This document shows positions 17,701 to 28,897 of a DNA stretch of 64,000 nt, one piece after another (position 1 is the first letter of the stretch; every line of letters begins with the position of its first letter). Both the position numbers and the translations under genes were made by a program. The stretch comes from Mantamonas sphyraenae (taxonomy: Eukaryota > CRuMs > Mantamonadidae): NCBI GenBank assembly GCA_026936335.1, contig JAPMXV010000003.1:1-64000 (forward strand), in the 5' to 3' direction. Below the pieces are notes generated by a model. That model was not told the origin of the DNA. It did not search any database and was given only the letters and a program-made list of their open reading frames with translations.

Positions 17701-19816
17701 TCACCCTGCCCATCCTCGCCCTCCCATTCCCAGCAGCCGATGCGTCTTCACAGACAACAGCCTACGCCGCCACCACCCTTCCCCGGGCTTGAACACGTGG
17801 AACGCGTTTGCCTTCTCCTCCTCACCGATCTTCCTCAGGTACGCCTGCACACGCTCTCCGCCACGCACCAGCTCGTCATTCAGCGCCAGGTGTCCACTGT
17901 TGTCCACCGTGTACCGTGTTCCCCCGGGATTCAGATTGTGCACCTCAAAATCGTGCAGATGGAATGTGTGCGCTTTCCCGTACACCCATGTCGCCCAGTC
18001 GTCCGAATACCAGTTGCGGAAAGTTTCCGGATAAAACCCTCCGTGGATGTCCTGGTGCATCCGGTGCACAAACGTCTGTGTCATCGTGCGCGAGTTGCCC
18101 CTGTCTCGCGGGCCAGCAATCCCAAGGTACTTGTGGAACGCATTCCCTTCCAGCTTCCCTGTGAATGCTGTCAGCCACCCTGCCGTGATCAGCTGCAGGT
18201 CGTCGTTCACCTGGTACATGTACCGGTCCCCCTCCGCGTACGACCGCACCATCAATGCGTTCCAGATCCAAACAGGTGCCCCCTTGGCTCCATCCACCTT
18301 TTCCCACTTTACATCAAACGTCAACCCGGCCCCGGATGCTCGTTGCTGCACCTCGCCTCGGATCTGCTTCAGGTTCTCCTCGTTGTCAAAAACAGGATCT
18401 CCCGGGTCATACCCGAGATAGATCGTGAACCGGTACTTTGACTTCTCCTCCGCCTCCTTCACCGTCTCCAGCACACTTGCCAGCAAAATCTTCATCACAG
18501 GCAGCTCACCCACGGGCGTTGGCCCACGTGCCAGCACCGGCACCAGAAAGCCCACTCCCACCTTTCCTTCCACCAGCACCGCACCGTCCTCCTCCTCTCC
18601 CTTTGCACGCGCCTGACCTTCCTGTTCTTTCTTCTCTTCCTCTTTCTTCTCCTTCTCCTCCTTCTCCTTCTCCTTCCCCTTCTCCTCCCCCTTCTCCTCC
18701 TTCTCCCCCTTCTCCTCCTTCTCCCCCTTCTCCCCCTTCTCCCCCTCCTTCTCCCCCTTCTCCTTCTCGTGCACTTCCACCCCATCCTCCGTGTGGTCAT
18801 GTTCGTGATCGTGCGAAAGATGCTTGTCCTTCAGCCGAATGTACAATGCCGCTTCGTCGTCATCCTCCGTCCCAATCACCTGCCCCAACCGCCGCACCGC
18901 CACGCGCTTCCACTCCTTGCACAGAAACTGCGTCCCGGCCCCCGTTCCACTCAACGTCTCCCCTTTGTCCTCTTCCTCCCCATGCCCGTCACTCCCATCC
19001 TCTTCGTCAAACCCGGCCGCCTCCGTTTCAAGGACCGCCCTCGCCCCGGCAGAGCCCTCCGCGAATCCCTGTACTTGCACCCCACACTCTCCTGTATGCT
19101 TCCCACGGTTGGTACTCACAAACATGTGGCCCTCGTTACGCAGTTTCCGCTCCACATTCACCAGACGCCCCACCAGCACCTGACCAGGAGCCACGTAGAC
19201 AACTCGCTTTGCCTTTCCCAGCGCATATCTCAGCCCCACCGTACGCACCGCCTCCACCTGTTTTGCCTCGGACATCCCACTCTCTGCCAGCGCTCCGTCC
19301 TCCTGCCATACCCTTTCCGTGTCAGCCACCTGCGATTTGCAACATGCCTTTCTCCCGCCTCCAAAACCCCGGCCACCTCTCTTCTCCACCCGTTTCCATG
19401 CAAACACTCGCCCCGCACACATTTCCTCCCCCTCCCCAGCCCGCCTTGCCTCTCCAGATCCCTTGTCTTCAACCTACCCATGAATCCTTTGCCGATTCCA
19501 GCTTCACAAGCGCCACGTGCTCCCACTGCTGAATCTCCTTCACCAGCTCCGCCTTCAGTTCCACGTAAAAAAGAATTGTGTTCACCTCTGGATGCCAACG
19601 GTGCACAGAGGACACTAGCCTCCGCGTGCTATCCATCATCCTCGTCGATACCGCCGTCACAACCGTAAACGGTTGCGACGCCACGCTCGCGCCGTTCCCG
19701 CTTCCTCCGCTGCTTTCCACTTCGCTCACCGTCACCGCACGCTGGAAAATCAGCAACGACATGGAGCCCAGCGTAAACACCACCAACACTCCTGCCACAA
19801 GCAACCCTTTCTGCAT
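17701..19816 (-). CDS. Type II membrane glycosyltransferase-like protein
   Basis: Exons 19816-19478 and 19302-17701 give about 646 residues. MQKG is followed by a hydrophobic segment (LLVAGVLVVFTLGSMSLLIF), a type II signal anchor, so the body should face the Golgi or ER lumen. An N-terminal part (FTVVTAVSTRMMDSTRRLVSSV) looks like the start of a GT-A fold. The C-terminal third has YRFTIYLGYDPGDPVFD, YMYQVNDDLQLITAGW (an acidic NDD motif), QTFVHRMHQDIHGG and FRNWYSDDWATWVYG, as in protist glycosyltransferase-like proteins I know only as uncharacterised. A Glu/Lys-rich run (about residues 280-350, DNA 18600-18790) interrupts it. The start at 19816 leaves 60 bp to the divergent PPR-like gene; an in-frame ATG at 19933 would overlap that gene. 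Donor sugar unknown. Confidence 0.75.
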
Positions 19817-19876
19817 CGTTCGCCTTCGATTTGTCTGCTTCCACCCTCGCTCCACCACCAAAACCCTTTCGTCGCC

Positions 19877-21194
19877 ATGTTTGTGCGCCACATCAAGCAA
19901 TGTACGTCCCGCCCCCGTTTCCTTTCCTTCCATCCCATGCCCGTGTGTTCTCCTTTCCGCTCTCTCCCTTCCCCCTTCCCAACCCTCGCCTCCCCTTCCT
20001 TCCCGCCCAATTGCACTCTCCTTGTCCTCCGCCTACTCACCCTCCCGTTCCGCCGCCCTTGCCCGTCCCCCAACCCCAGTCCCAAAGGCCTCATCTCGTG
20101 CTGCCCACTCCCTCGCTGTCCACGCTGGCCGCTCCAAACACGCTTCAGGCCGCGTTCAGATTGTCCTCGCCGGACGAAATGCACAGCACACCCCGGCCTC
20201 CGGCCCGGCCCCAGCCCTCCTCCACGCCTCCACTACCACTCTTTCCCTCTCCGACTCTTCACACCCATCCCACCATCCGCCTCTCGGGCTCCAGTGGTGT
20301 CTCTTTCATGCACATGCCTCCCCCAACCGCGACGCAGTCAGCGCAGACAACCCCAGCTACCTCGACATCACCAGCGCCACACGCATGTTCCACCTCATCC
20401 GCGACTACTTCCGCCGCAACAACTCCCCTCGACTTGCACACTTTCACCATCAGATCCGCCTCAGCTCAGAGCCCCAAGATTTTGTCAACATCCAAGCAAA
20501 CCTCAGGCGCTACCACCGAGCCTTTATCAGCACCACCCACGAGACTGCCACTCTCATCGCCAAGGCTGCCCTGCGCACAAACAATCTCGACGCTGCCGTG
20601 CCTATCTTTGCAAACCCGGCCCGTCATGGCCTCCACCCGTCCCTTGGCGCCTACGCTGCTCTCCTCCCGCATGTTTCATCCAAACAGGCTTCCCAGCTCC
20701 ACGCTGGTATCCTTGCCGCTGGTCTCACCCCAAACACACACATTGTCACCCTCCTACTCGCTGCAAACCGCAACAACGCCCAAGCCGCCGAGCTGCTTTG
20801 GGACCAATTTTCGCACACCATTTCCTCAAACCTCACTGCTCTCCACGTCCTCCTTGATGCCATGAACGTCAAGGACGACGCCCCTGCCGACGCACACATC
20901 GATGCTGCCGACAGCGACAGCCAAGATGACGATGACGACGACAAAGACGACCTTGCGCTTGTTTCGGATGACCAAGATGACGACTCTGACTCTGACTCCG
21001 ACTCCGACAACGACGACGACGACACTGATGATGGTGCTGAAAACGACCACACTTCCCAAACCATTCCCATCCGTTCCAAGCAGGAGTACGCCGAACTGGG
21101 ACTCAAGATCTTTGCCCAATCTGGCCTCAGCCCCAACGCCACCACCCAGCAACTCCTGGACGTTCTTCGTGCTACTGCACCATCGTCTCATTAA
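19877..21194 (+). CDS. PPR-like helical protein, probably mitochondrial
   Basis: Exons 19877-19901 and 20080-21194 give about 379 residues. The N-terminus (MFVRHIKQFPKASSRAAHSLAV) is basic, Ser/Ala-rich and free of acids, fitting a mitochondrial presequence. The middle has repeated helical pairs of PPR character: TATLIAKAALRTNNLDAAVPIFANPARHG, then LGAYAALLPHVSSKQASQLHAGILAAGLTPN and IVTLLLAANRNNAQAAELLW. A long Asp-rich tract (about 20890-21040) precedes a short C-terminal helix region. Organellar RNA binding or a mitoribosomal role is inferred from the repeats only. The final 23 bases overlap the 3' end of FANCM on the other strand. Confidence 0.65.
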
Positions 21195-24100
21195 ACTCGT
21201 GCCTAAGAAACCCACAGATCAACATCGCCACTCGCTCCGGCACGCCCGTCTCGGTCAAATCCTTTGCGTCCGCTGCAACCACTCGCGCCAGCTGGTACCC
21301 AAAGCACCGCAGCACATGATGTGCCAGTACCACGTTGACCCCAGGTATTTCAGACAAGAACCCTACTGCTGGATGCAGTGCCCGTGATGGCATGCGCACC
21401 TCCTCCTCGCGACCCTCTTGCTCCTCCAGCCGCCTCTCCAGCAAACTGTGCACAATGAACCCCGTATGTTCCGTCGAGTCCGAGTATGCCATGGCACTCA
21501 CTTCCTTCACGTCGATTGCCACCTCGGCAAACAGCTTCTGCACCCTTTTCGTGGGCAGCAATTGGATGTCCTTGTTTCGCAGGTCCTCCGCCAGACTCCA
21601 CGACATCGACGACGCCTTTGCGTCTCGAAGCTGCTCAAACACCACGTGAAGGTGCTTGAAGCTCTGCATCAGCTGCCGCAGCTCCTTGGACACATTCTTC
21701 GCTTGATCAAACCGACGAACAAGCACCGCCGTCTCGTGGTCCAGAATGACGCTCGCGTCCTCCTCCCGCAGATCATGGCTCACCAGGCACCTCACTCCAT
21801 ATTGCGTCCTCAGGATGTGTGCCATCTCCGAGTACCGTGGGTTCACAATTGCCGTTTTCCCGCCCACATCCACGGATGCTTCCCATTCTTCCTCCTCATC
21901 ATCATCGTCATTCTCATCCTCTTCTTCTTCCTCCTCCTCCTCACCTTCATCCCACTGCACCACGCTGTCGCCATGCTCCCTCATCAGCCTAGCCGCATCC
22001 GGAATGTGGAAGCGGAACCTCCCTTCCTCTTCTTCCTCATCCTGGGCCCCGTGCAACATCCTGTACATGCTTGGTGTGCCTCCCAAACCACCAAAAGACT
22101 CCTCCACCTCGCCTTCGTCCGCAATAAACGCCCTGTCCTGTGTGTTTGGCATGTCCAGGTCCCCGCTCAACCGCGACGAGATTCCGCTTTCCTGCGACAC
22201 TCCCGCCTCCTCGTCCACAAACTGAAGCAGCCGCTTCCTTCTGTCTCTCAGACGCCGTCTCCTCTCCTCGCCAACCACCTCAATATCCTGTTGACTGGTT
22301 TCCACAGCCACACGCTTCACACGCGACTTGGCGTTCGACGGCAGCGAAAACTTGCTCGCGCTCCCCGACGACGACGACGATCCCCCAGAGGATGACCACC
22401 GCCCTGAGCCAAACGCCACCACGGGTGTCCTTGTTCTCCCCTGACTTTCAGGCGTTCTGCTCACCTCCATCGACGACTGCGAATCCTCCACCAACGCCGC
22501 ACGCCTTGCCTTGCTTCTCCTCCCTCCAATCATCACTTCCTCATCCTCATCCTCATCCTCATCCTCATCCTCATCCTCATCCTCATCCTCATCCTCATCC
22601 TCATCCTCGCTATTCCCAACCTCTTCAATCTCGTCATCCTCAAAGTCGTCTTCGTCCTGTGCAAACGCCCCTGGTGGCAGCGGGATATCCGAACACGCCA
22701 CATCTTCCTGTGCCCCTTCCACATCCATCCCATCCCCGTCCCCCTCCCTCTCGCGCTCCCTTTCTCCATCAGCTTCACCGTCAACATCCCCCATGTCGTC
22801 AAACGCATCCAGCAAGGCTGCCTCCATCCCACTCCCGACGGATGACACCCGCCCCTCCTGCTTTCCATGACCCCCTGTCACTTTGCGCTGTTCTTCCTCC
22901 ACCATCCCCAGCCACAAGTCCACTTTTTTCCACAGTTTCGATCGCCCCGCTCGCCCACGCTTCAACGGCGAACCCGTGCGCAGCTCACGATCTATCTCTC
23001 GCCGCAGCTGCCGAGTCCATCGCCCCATGTTCCACTCGTCCACCTCGTACTCAAGCATCTGTGACGCCATCCCCAACGTGTCTGACCGCACGCGCGAACG
23101 TCCGATCCGCTGCCCGGGCACAAACAGCTCCGTTGTGCTCACCCTGTTCAGCCTCCTTGTTGTGCTCTCCCGTCCTGCCTGCAACATCACCAACTTCACA
23201 TACTCCAACCGAGCCCGATTTCGTCTCACCTCCGCCTCTTTCCGCAGCGTTCGCTTGCTTGGTGTCTTTTGTGCACGTTCCTTGCGCTTCCTCTCCTTCT
23301 CCTTCTTCTTCAGCTCACGTGCACTCACAAACTCGCCAATCTCCATCACTTGTTTGCGCAGCACCGGCTTCACGTGCGCCGGAATCATCCTGTTTGTCCC
23401 CGCAAACAACGGGATCTGCTTCCGCTCCAGAGCACGCCGCAGACTCACGTGCAGCCCTTTCTGCAGATCCGCTGTCCTGCTGCTTCTTCCCTCTTCCAAT
23501 CCGCTCGTCACAAGCTCCACAATACGCCCCTTCCGTGCACGTCCCGTGCGCCCCATCCGCTGCACCGTGCGTGTGACCGACGACATGGCATCGTAGCACA
23601 CAATCAGATCCACCTCTCCCACGTCCAGGCCTTCCTCTCCGATGCACGTCGCCACAAGCGTATTCAGTAGGCCCGACCGAAAGTCTTCTATCACCTGTAG
23701 TTGCATCTGTCCCGTAACCCGCCCGACCGCCTGCTTCCGACCCGCCCCTTTGCCCACAAACGGGCTAGACTTGACCAAAGGTCCCATGCGCGATAGATGT
23801 GTGTGCAGCATCTCTACCGTTGGCCGCCGCTCAGCAAACACAATGACACGCGTCTCCTGGTGCTCCTCAAAGTGCTTGCCGATCACACGCATCAGCTCCG
23901 CCACCTTGGGATGCTCCTCACCTCGTGCTACCGCATCCTTCAGCAACACCAGCAGCGCACGCATCGATGTGTCTTGTGCCAACGCACGCCGTGCATTCGA
24001 CAGCCGGTCGCCCTCAAACAGCGCCTCTAAAATTGAAAGCGCAAGCGAGTTGGACTGTGCCGTCAACGCCTGACGTGCACGTGCCAGTTCCCTCGCCAAG

Positions 24101-25564
24101 CTCAGCAAGCTCGAAATCATAAACTTGCTTGACGGATCCCTCTGGCCCGACGAGACCTGCGCGTTCAGCATTCTGATCGCCTTGACCACCGTCAGCACAC
24201 TCACGTACTCTGCGTTGTTGTACGCAAGCACCCTGTGCCGAAACAGCTGCTGCACAATTGGATTTAGACACGCAACCAGCAGCCGCGTCGCCTCGTTCAT
24301 CAACCCGTTTGGCTGAACCGTCACACGCTCGATCTTGCGCGTGTACGTGTACTGCTGGATGTCGATGTCCGTTTCTGCCTTGACCTCGACGTGCGACACG
24401 AGCAGATTCTTCACTATCTGCGTCGTCACCTGCAAGTTGTCTCCCGGCGTCGCCGTCAGCGCCACAATTCGAAACTGCCGTGTGTATGCCGAAATCTCGC
24501 GTACCAGTGTACAGTACGGATGATTGCGCCGCGCTTTGTGAGCCTCGTCCAACACCACGCATACAATCTGGTCTGCAGGGCACACCCCTTCGTGGATGTC
24601 GTTCACCAGCGTTTGCGGCGTCATAAAGAACACTCTGTGCTTCTTCCACTTGGCTTTACCCCCACACACAGGTGTCAGTCGTTTGTTGCCTCGTGCCATC
24701 TCGTTCTCTCCTCCCATCTCCCACATGTGCTCACGTACCCGGCCGTTGTTGCCTTTGGTCCCCCGTCAGCTCGCACATCATCTGCTGCGGGATGCCCATC
24801 ACGTTGTGGCACGACTCCAGCTGCTGCGTCACCAGTGTTCGTGTCGGCGCCACAAACACCACCTTGCCTGTGGGGTACCACCTGTAAAAGTTGTACATCA
24901 CCACCGCTCCCACAAATGTCTTGCCCAGGCCCGTCGGCAGACAGATCAGCGAATTTTGCATCAACGAGCTGCGCACACAGCTCAGCTGGTATGTACGCAG
25001 AGGCTTGTTGATCGGATAGACCCACTCCTGTGCTGCCTGCAGGTCCAGTTCCGGCGGTGAGCGTCCGCTCGCCACCATCCCCTTGGCTTCGGGTCTCCAC
25101 AGCTTTGGCTCGCTGACACCCGTGCTAAACCCACTGCTGTGGCTAGTGCGTGCCAGCCCAGACTCGTCTAGGTACTTGAACGCTTCCGGCAGCGCCGCCG
25201 CTGATTCTTGGCGCGAGTTCCCGAGATCAGTGTCTTCCTCGCTTCTTTCTTCCTCCCCGCCCGCTCCTGCTTCAAACGCATCCATCGCCTGCGCAAGCGC
25301 TTCTTCCAGCTCCAGATCACACACCAGCTCCACGCCTCCTCCCATTCTCTCCGCCTTCTCTTTGCCCTTCTCCCTCCTGTCAGCCGTGTCCTCCACCTCC
25401 ATTCCCTTGGACACTTCTTCCCGCTGCTCCACCTGCTCCACCGCCGCTAGCAATTCCGCTTCGTCCACGTCGTCCAACCAGTCCATTTCACCAAACTCGG
25501 CGGCTCTCCCACTGTCACTGCCAGTGCTGCTGCCACTACTGCTGCTGCTACAACTTGAGTCCAT
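21172..25564 (-). CDS. FANCM: FANCM/Hef/Mph1 DNA translocase
   Basis: SF2 DNA helicase/translocase that remodels stalled forks and anchors the Fanconi anaemia core complex. Exons 25564-24739 and 24653-21172 give about 1435 residues. After an acidic N-terminus come WVYPINKPLRTYQ, motif I LPTGLGKTFVGAVVMYNFYRW, VVFVAPTRTLVTQQ, VMGIPQ, motif II VVLDEAHKA, ALTATPG, and motif VI QRMGRTGRARKG, nearly identical in order to human FANCM. The middle is disordered with an (Asp-Glu)n run coded by a hexanucleotide repeat. The C-terminus has an ERCC4-type nuclease-like fold (about 21400-21800) and helix-hairpin-helix IPGVNVVLAHHVLRCFG; I do not see an intact catalytic ERKxxD, so it is probably a pseudonuclease as in FANCM. 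NAC-beta ends 105 bp upstream. Confidence 0.95.
22538..22607. repeat. Hexanucleotide microsatellite (CTCATC)n
   Basis: About 11-12 perfect copies of a TCATCC hexamer within FANCM exon 2. On the coding strand it gives alternating Asp-Glu. Likely length-variable. Confidence 0.95.
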
Positions 25565-25669
25565 CCACCCTTCGTGGCCCCACAAGCGCAGCCCTCCACC
25601 GTCCCCACCACACACAACGATGGATCCAATTTTCCGTTCTTCATTTCTCGTCAGCACTTCGCTTCCCGA

Positions 25670-26585
25670 TTACTCGGCGGCGGTGGCCTCAAAGTCCTCC
25701 ACCAGCTCCGGGATGTCGTCGTCGTCGTCACCCTCGTCGCCCAGGTCCAGATCCTCCGCACCCTTGGCCGAGCCGGCCAGCAGCTCCTGCAGCACGCCAA
25801 AGTTGGCCTGTCCCATCTGCTGGATCACACCCGGCAGCAAAGCCTTAATCGACGACATGGTGTGCTTGCCCGACACCACCAGCGTGTTGTTGTTCGTCGC
25901 AATGGCCACTGTGTATGTTTGACGTGTCGTGTGTAGTGTGCAATGTGCAGTGTGCCCTTGTTCTGTCAGCGTCCACTTCCTCCACTCCCTGCCCAGTCCT
26001 CTCACTCTCTCCCCCGGGCCACGAATTAAATTTTTGCATGCAGTACTCTCTGCTACCTCGCCTTGCCCTCGCATACGCCCTTCCACACCGTCCTTTGCCA
26101 TGCACGACGCTTCCTCGTAAACATGCACACCTCCTCCCGGCAGTGTTTGTCTCTCCCCATGCCCTTGGTCGTTGCTGCCTGCCATCTCCTGGTCCGCTTC
26201 CACGATCCCCAAACCAGAATGGCGCCACCTCGACAACTTCCCGCACCTCCCACCCCTTCCACACACATCCCCTGTCGGACACTCCTCGCGCACACGTCCA
26301 CCTCTCTGCTACAAACTCACCCTGCGGGTTCACAAAGTGCATCACATCGCCTCCGTCCAGGAAGAAGTTGGCCTCGTCGCAGCCCTGAATCGGCTGCAGC
26401 TGAGCCTTCTTCATGGCCGCGGACAGTCCCTTCTCGTTCGAGCTTGCGCCCTTGCGCTGCACCAGCTTCTTGCGGCGCATCGTACCCTTGCCTCCAGTTC
26501 GCACCTTGGCTTGCAGCTTGGCCAGCTTCTCAGCGTTCCTGCAAAGAACACAGCCCCACATCCAGTGCATTCGCGCGTCAGCCAT
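25670..26585 (-). CDS. BTF3: Nascent polypeptide-associated complex beta (BTF3)
   Basis: Beta subunit of the ribosome-bound NAC chaperone that shields nascent chains and blocks mistargeting to the ER. Exons 26585-26321 and 25908-25670 give about 167 residues (human BTF3 isoform 162). NAEKLAKLQAKVRTGGKGTMRRKK matches the ribosome-binding start of the family; the NAC fold follows (DVMHFVNPQ/VAIATNNNTLVVSGKH across the intron), then LPGVIQQMG and an acidic DDDIPELVEDFE tail. The N-terminus is uncertain: the open frame gives MADARMHWMWGCVLC before NAEKL, which is odd, and a short upstream exon is possible. The 412-bp intron is the longest clean intron in this part of the window and shows no hidden gene or snoRNA box that I can see. 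Confidence 0.92.
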
Positions 26586-26841
26586 TTTTGCCCCTCTCAC
26601 TCAACACCCACAAGACCACGCAGTCCATACGCCACTCCTCCCGTCACGCATGCACCCGTCATGCACTCCTTGGCTGCGGTCCACTCTTTCTTCCCTCCAT
26701 CCTCGACCTCTACGCTCCGCCTACATTCTATCGGTTTTTCTCGTGGCGAGGCTCGCGCTCCGCTCAGCTCCCCACCCACGCACCCCCAACCCAAACCTGC
26801 AACCCACACACACACACCCACACACAAGACGACCGTCGCCC

Positions 26842-27912
26842 ATGTCCTCCACCACTTCCTCCTCCTCGGGCTCGGCCTCCAAGTCCACCCTCGTTCAGAT
26901 CACACACACCAAGATCAAAAAGTACCACAGGCAGATCACACACATCAACCCGCTCTCAGACATCTCCTTTGACTACCCCGTCAGTCCCGACGACATGGAC
27001 TGGGCAGAACACTACCCACAGTATGCAGACTCTGAAACCCCGGGCAAAACCACACAAGACGTCGTCTTTGCCGACGTCGGCTGCGGCTACGGCGGCCTCC
27101 TCGTCAACCTCGCCAAGCACTACCCCGACAAGCTCGCCGTCGGCATGGAGATCCGCGATCGTGTTTGTCAATACGTACACCAACGCATCGCCGATCTCCG
27201 CTCCGCCCACGAAGGCCAAGGCGGCGGAGGAGACGACGGTCAGCACGACCCCTACCAGAACGCTTCCATCATCCGCATCAACGCCATGAAGTTCCTCCCA
27301 AACTTTTTCAAGCAAGGCCAGCTTGAGAAGCTGTTTTTCCTCTTTCCCGACGTACGTCTCCTTCTCTACCCTCGCGCCCGTCATGCGTCCAACTGCCGTC
27401 CCCCGCAAACACACGCCCTGTCCCCTGCCCACACCCATTCCCGCACCCTGAAGTTCACATGCTCACCCCGCTCCCCCCTTCCCTTCCCCCCCCATACGTT
27501 CTCCTCCGCCCCCTTTCTCCCCTATCCCGCGCAGCCCCACTTCAAGCAGGCCAACCATCGCCGCCGCATCGTCACCACCTCCCTCCTCGCCGAATACGCC
27601 TATCTCATCAAGGTCGGCGGTATCCTCTACACAGTCACCGACGTCGAAGACCTCCACCTGTGGATGAAGGAGCACCTGCAAGCACACCCGCTCTTTGAGC
27701 TCCTCCAAGACGACGAACTCGAGGACGACCTCGCCGCACAGCTCATCCTCAACAGCAGCGAGGAGGCTGGCAAGGTCGACAAGAGTGGCGGCAGCAAGTA
27801 CCGCGCCATCTTTCGACGCATCGAGTTTGATCCCTCTGCACACGGCATCTTCAAGGACACCATGTGCGACGAGTTTGTCAAGGGTCCCAACGCCGACGCA
27901 GAAACAGAGTGA
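26842..27912 (+). CDS. METTL1: tRNA (guanine-N7)-methyltransferase
   Basis: Catalytic subunit (METTL1/Trm8) of the enzyme that makes m7G46 in tRNA with S-adenosylmethionine, normally with a WDR4/Trm82 partner. Exons 26842-27351 and 27535-27912 give 295 residues (human 276). A Ser-rich N-terminus precedes VVFADVGCGYGGLLVNLAKHYP (SAM-binding loop), GMEIRDRVCQYV, NAMKFLPNFF and FLFPDPHFK split by the intron between Asp and Pro, then GGILYTVTDVEDLHLWM. FPDPHFK is the family's diagnostic motif. The intron is phase 0. Its stop is 54 bp from the convergent TMX2 stop; its start is 256 bp from NAC-beta. Confidence 0.95.
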   Translation: MSSTTSSSSGSASKSTLVQITHTKIKKYHRQITHINPLSDISFDYPVSPDDMDWAEHYPQYADSETPGKTTQDVVFADVGCGYGGLLVNLAKHYPDKLAVGMEIRDRVCQYVHQRIADLRSAHEGQGGGGDDGQHDPYQNASIIRINAMKFLPNFFKQGQLEKLFFLFPDVRLLLYPRARHASNCRPPQTHALSPAHTHSRTLKFTCSPRSPLPFPPHTFSSAPFLPYPAQPHFKQANHRRRIVTTSLLAEYAYLIKVGGILYTVTDVEDLHLWMKEHLQAHPLFELLQDDELEDDLAAQLILNSSEEAGKVDKSGGSKYRAIFRRIEFDPSAHGIFKDTMCDEFVKGPNADAETE

Positions 27913-27966
27913 ATTGCGCACTGCAACCGCAATCATTTCCCATCCCCATCCATTCTTCTCTTTCAT

Positions 27967-28836
27967 TCACTCTGCTTTGCGCTTGCCCTTCTTGGCTCCC
28001 GCCTTCCTCTTGCCCTCCTCTGCCTCTACCCTCGCCTTGGCCCTGGCTTTGCTTTCTTCGTTCAGTCGCACCAGCCGCGCCTGAGCCTCTTCCTTCAGCT
28101 CGTCCAGTTTGAAGAAGCGAATCAGCGAGCGCCGGTCCATGTTCACCTGTTTCACCTTGCCCTCATCATCCACAGGTGGGTATCGCCCCAATTCCTTCCC
28201 GTTCTCCAGAAGCAACACCGTCGGCAGCTGCTTCGAGTACCCACTCGTATCAATGTCGTACCGCTGCGCAATCCCGGCGTACCTGCCCACGTCCACCTTG
28301 TGGAAGGTCAGAAACGTGCTGCCGTACTCCACGCTCAGGTCCGCAAACACCGGCGCGAAATGCACACACGGCGGCGACCATGTCGCCATCAGCTCCACCA
28401 CGTTGTACACGTTGTTCTCGCGCAAAAGACTCGGAAACGTGCTTTCGTTGTGGCTCCTGATGTCCTGCGGCCCCTCAAACACAGGCGGAACCAGCGACAC
28501 AAACGCAAGCGCACACGCGCACGCGTAGTATGCCATGAACAGCAGGTCTACCTGCGACAGAAGCACCAACAACGCAACCTTGCCAAACAGATACAGCGTG
28601 TCCAGGTACTTATCCATGCTGTTTGCGCTAAACGTACGTGCAAACAGCAGCAGACCCAAACTCGTCAGGATCTGCCCCTCCACCGTGCTTCCAAAGTTGC
28701 CCTTGCCCAGCCCCTCCTGCGGCAGATACCCTCGCCACCCCGCGTAGCCCACCGTCAATCCCATATTGATGGCGTGGTACATGCATACAAACCGCTTCAG
28801 CGGCACAATGTCCCGTTTCCACTGTGGCCAACGCAT
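27967..28836 (-). CDS. TMX2: Thioredoxin-related transmembrane protein 2
   Basis: ER membrane member of the protein disulfide isomerase superfamily. Single exon, 289 residues (human 296). Three hydrophobic segments lie in the first 120 residues (about 54-72, 84-100, 101-120), then a thioredoxin-like domain with VVELMATWSPPCVHFAPVFADL. The active site is S-P-P-C (154-157), an SxxC form like human TMX2 (SNDC), not CxxC. The family string FHKVDVGRYAGIAQRY follows. The C-terminus is Lys-rich and ends KRKAE, a KxKxx ER-retrieval signal. The start at 28836 is preferred over longer open frame because the divergent MTR4 start is 61 bp away. Confidence 0.92.
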   Translation of the reverse strand: MRWPQWKRDIVPLKRFVCMYHAINMGLTVGYAGWRGYLPQEGLGKGNFGSTVEGQILTSLGLLLFARTFSANSMDKYLDTLYLFGKVALLVLLSQVDLLFMAYYACACALAFVSLVPPVFEGPQDIRSHNESTFPSLLRENNVYNVVELMATWSPPCVHFAPVFADLSVEYGSTFLTFHKVDVGRYAGIAQRYDIDTSGYSKQLPTVLLLENGKELGRYPPVDDEGKVKQVNMDRRSLIRFFKLDELKEEAQARLVRLNEESKARAKARVEAEEGKRKAGAKKGKRKAE

Positions 28837-28897
28837 CCTGGTTTCCCTGCCTTGCCCAACGCAAAAAAAACCAGGCATCCACACCACTGCACCCACC

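Noticed and set aside
19817..19933. Longer N-terminus for the glycosyltransferase-like protein from the ATG at 19933
   Set aside because: It would overlap the divergent PPR-like start at 19877 and add a tail with no features. The ATG at 19816 directly precedes the signal anchor.
25909..26320. A gene or snoRNA hidden in the 412-bp NAC-beta intron
   Set aside because: I found no C/D or H/ACA boxes on the transcribed strand, and frames there are short, without family likeness.
26582..26700. A 5' exon for NAC-beta giving a more typical start
   Set aside because: I tried several ATG and donor combinations, but none gave a clean phase 2 join to NAEKL with a good donor, so the start is left as uncertain.
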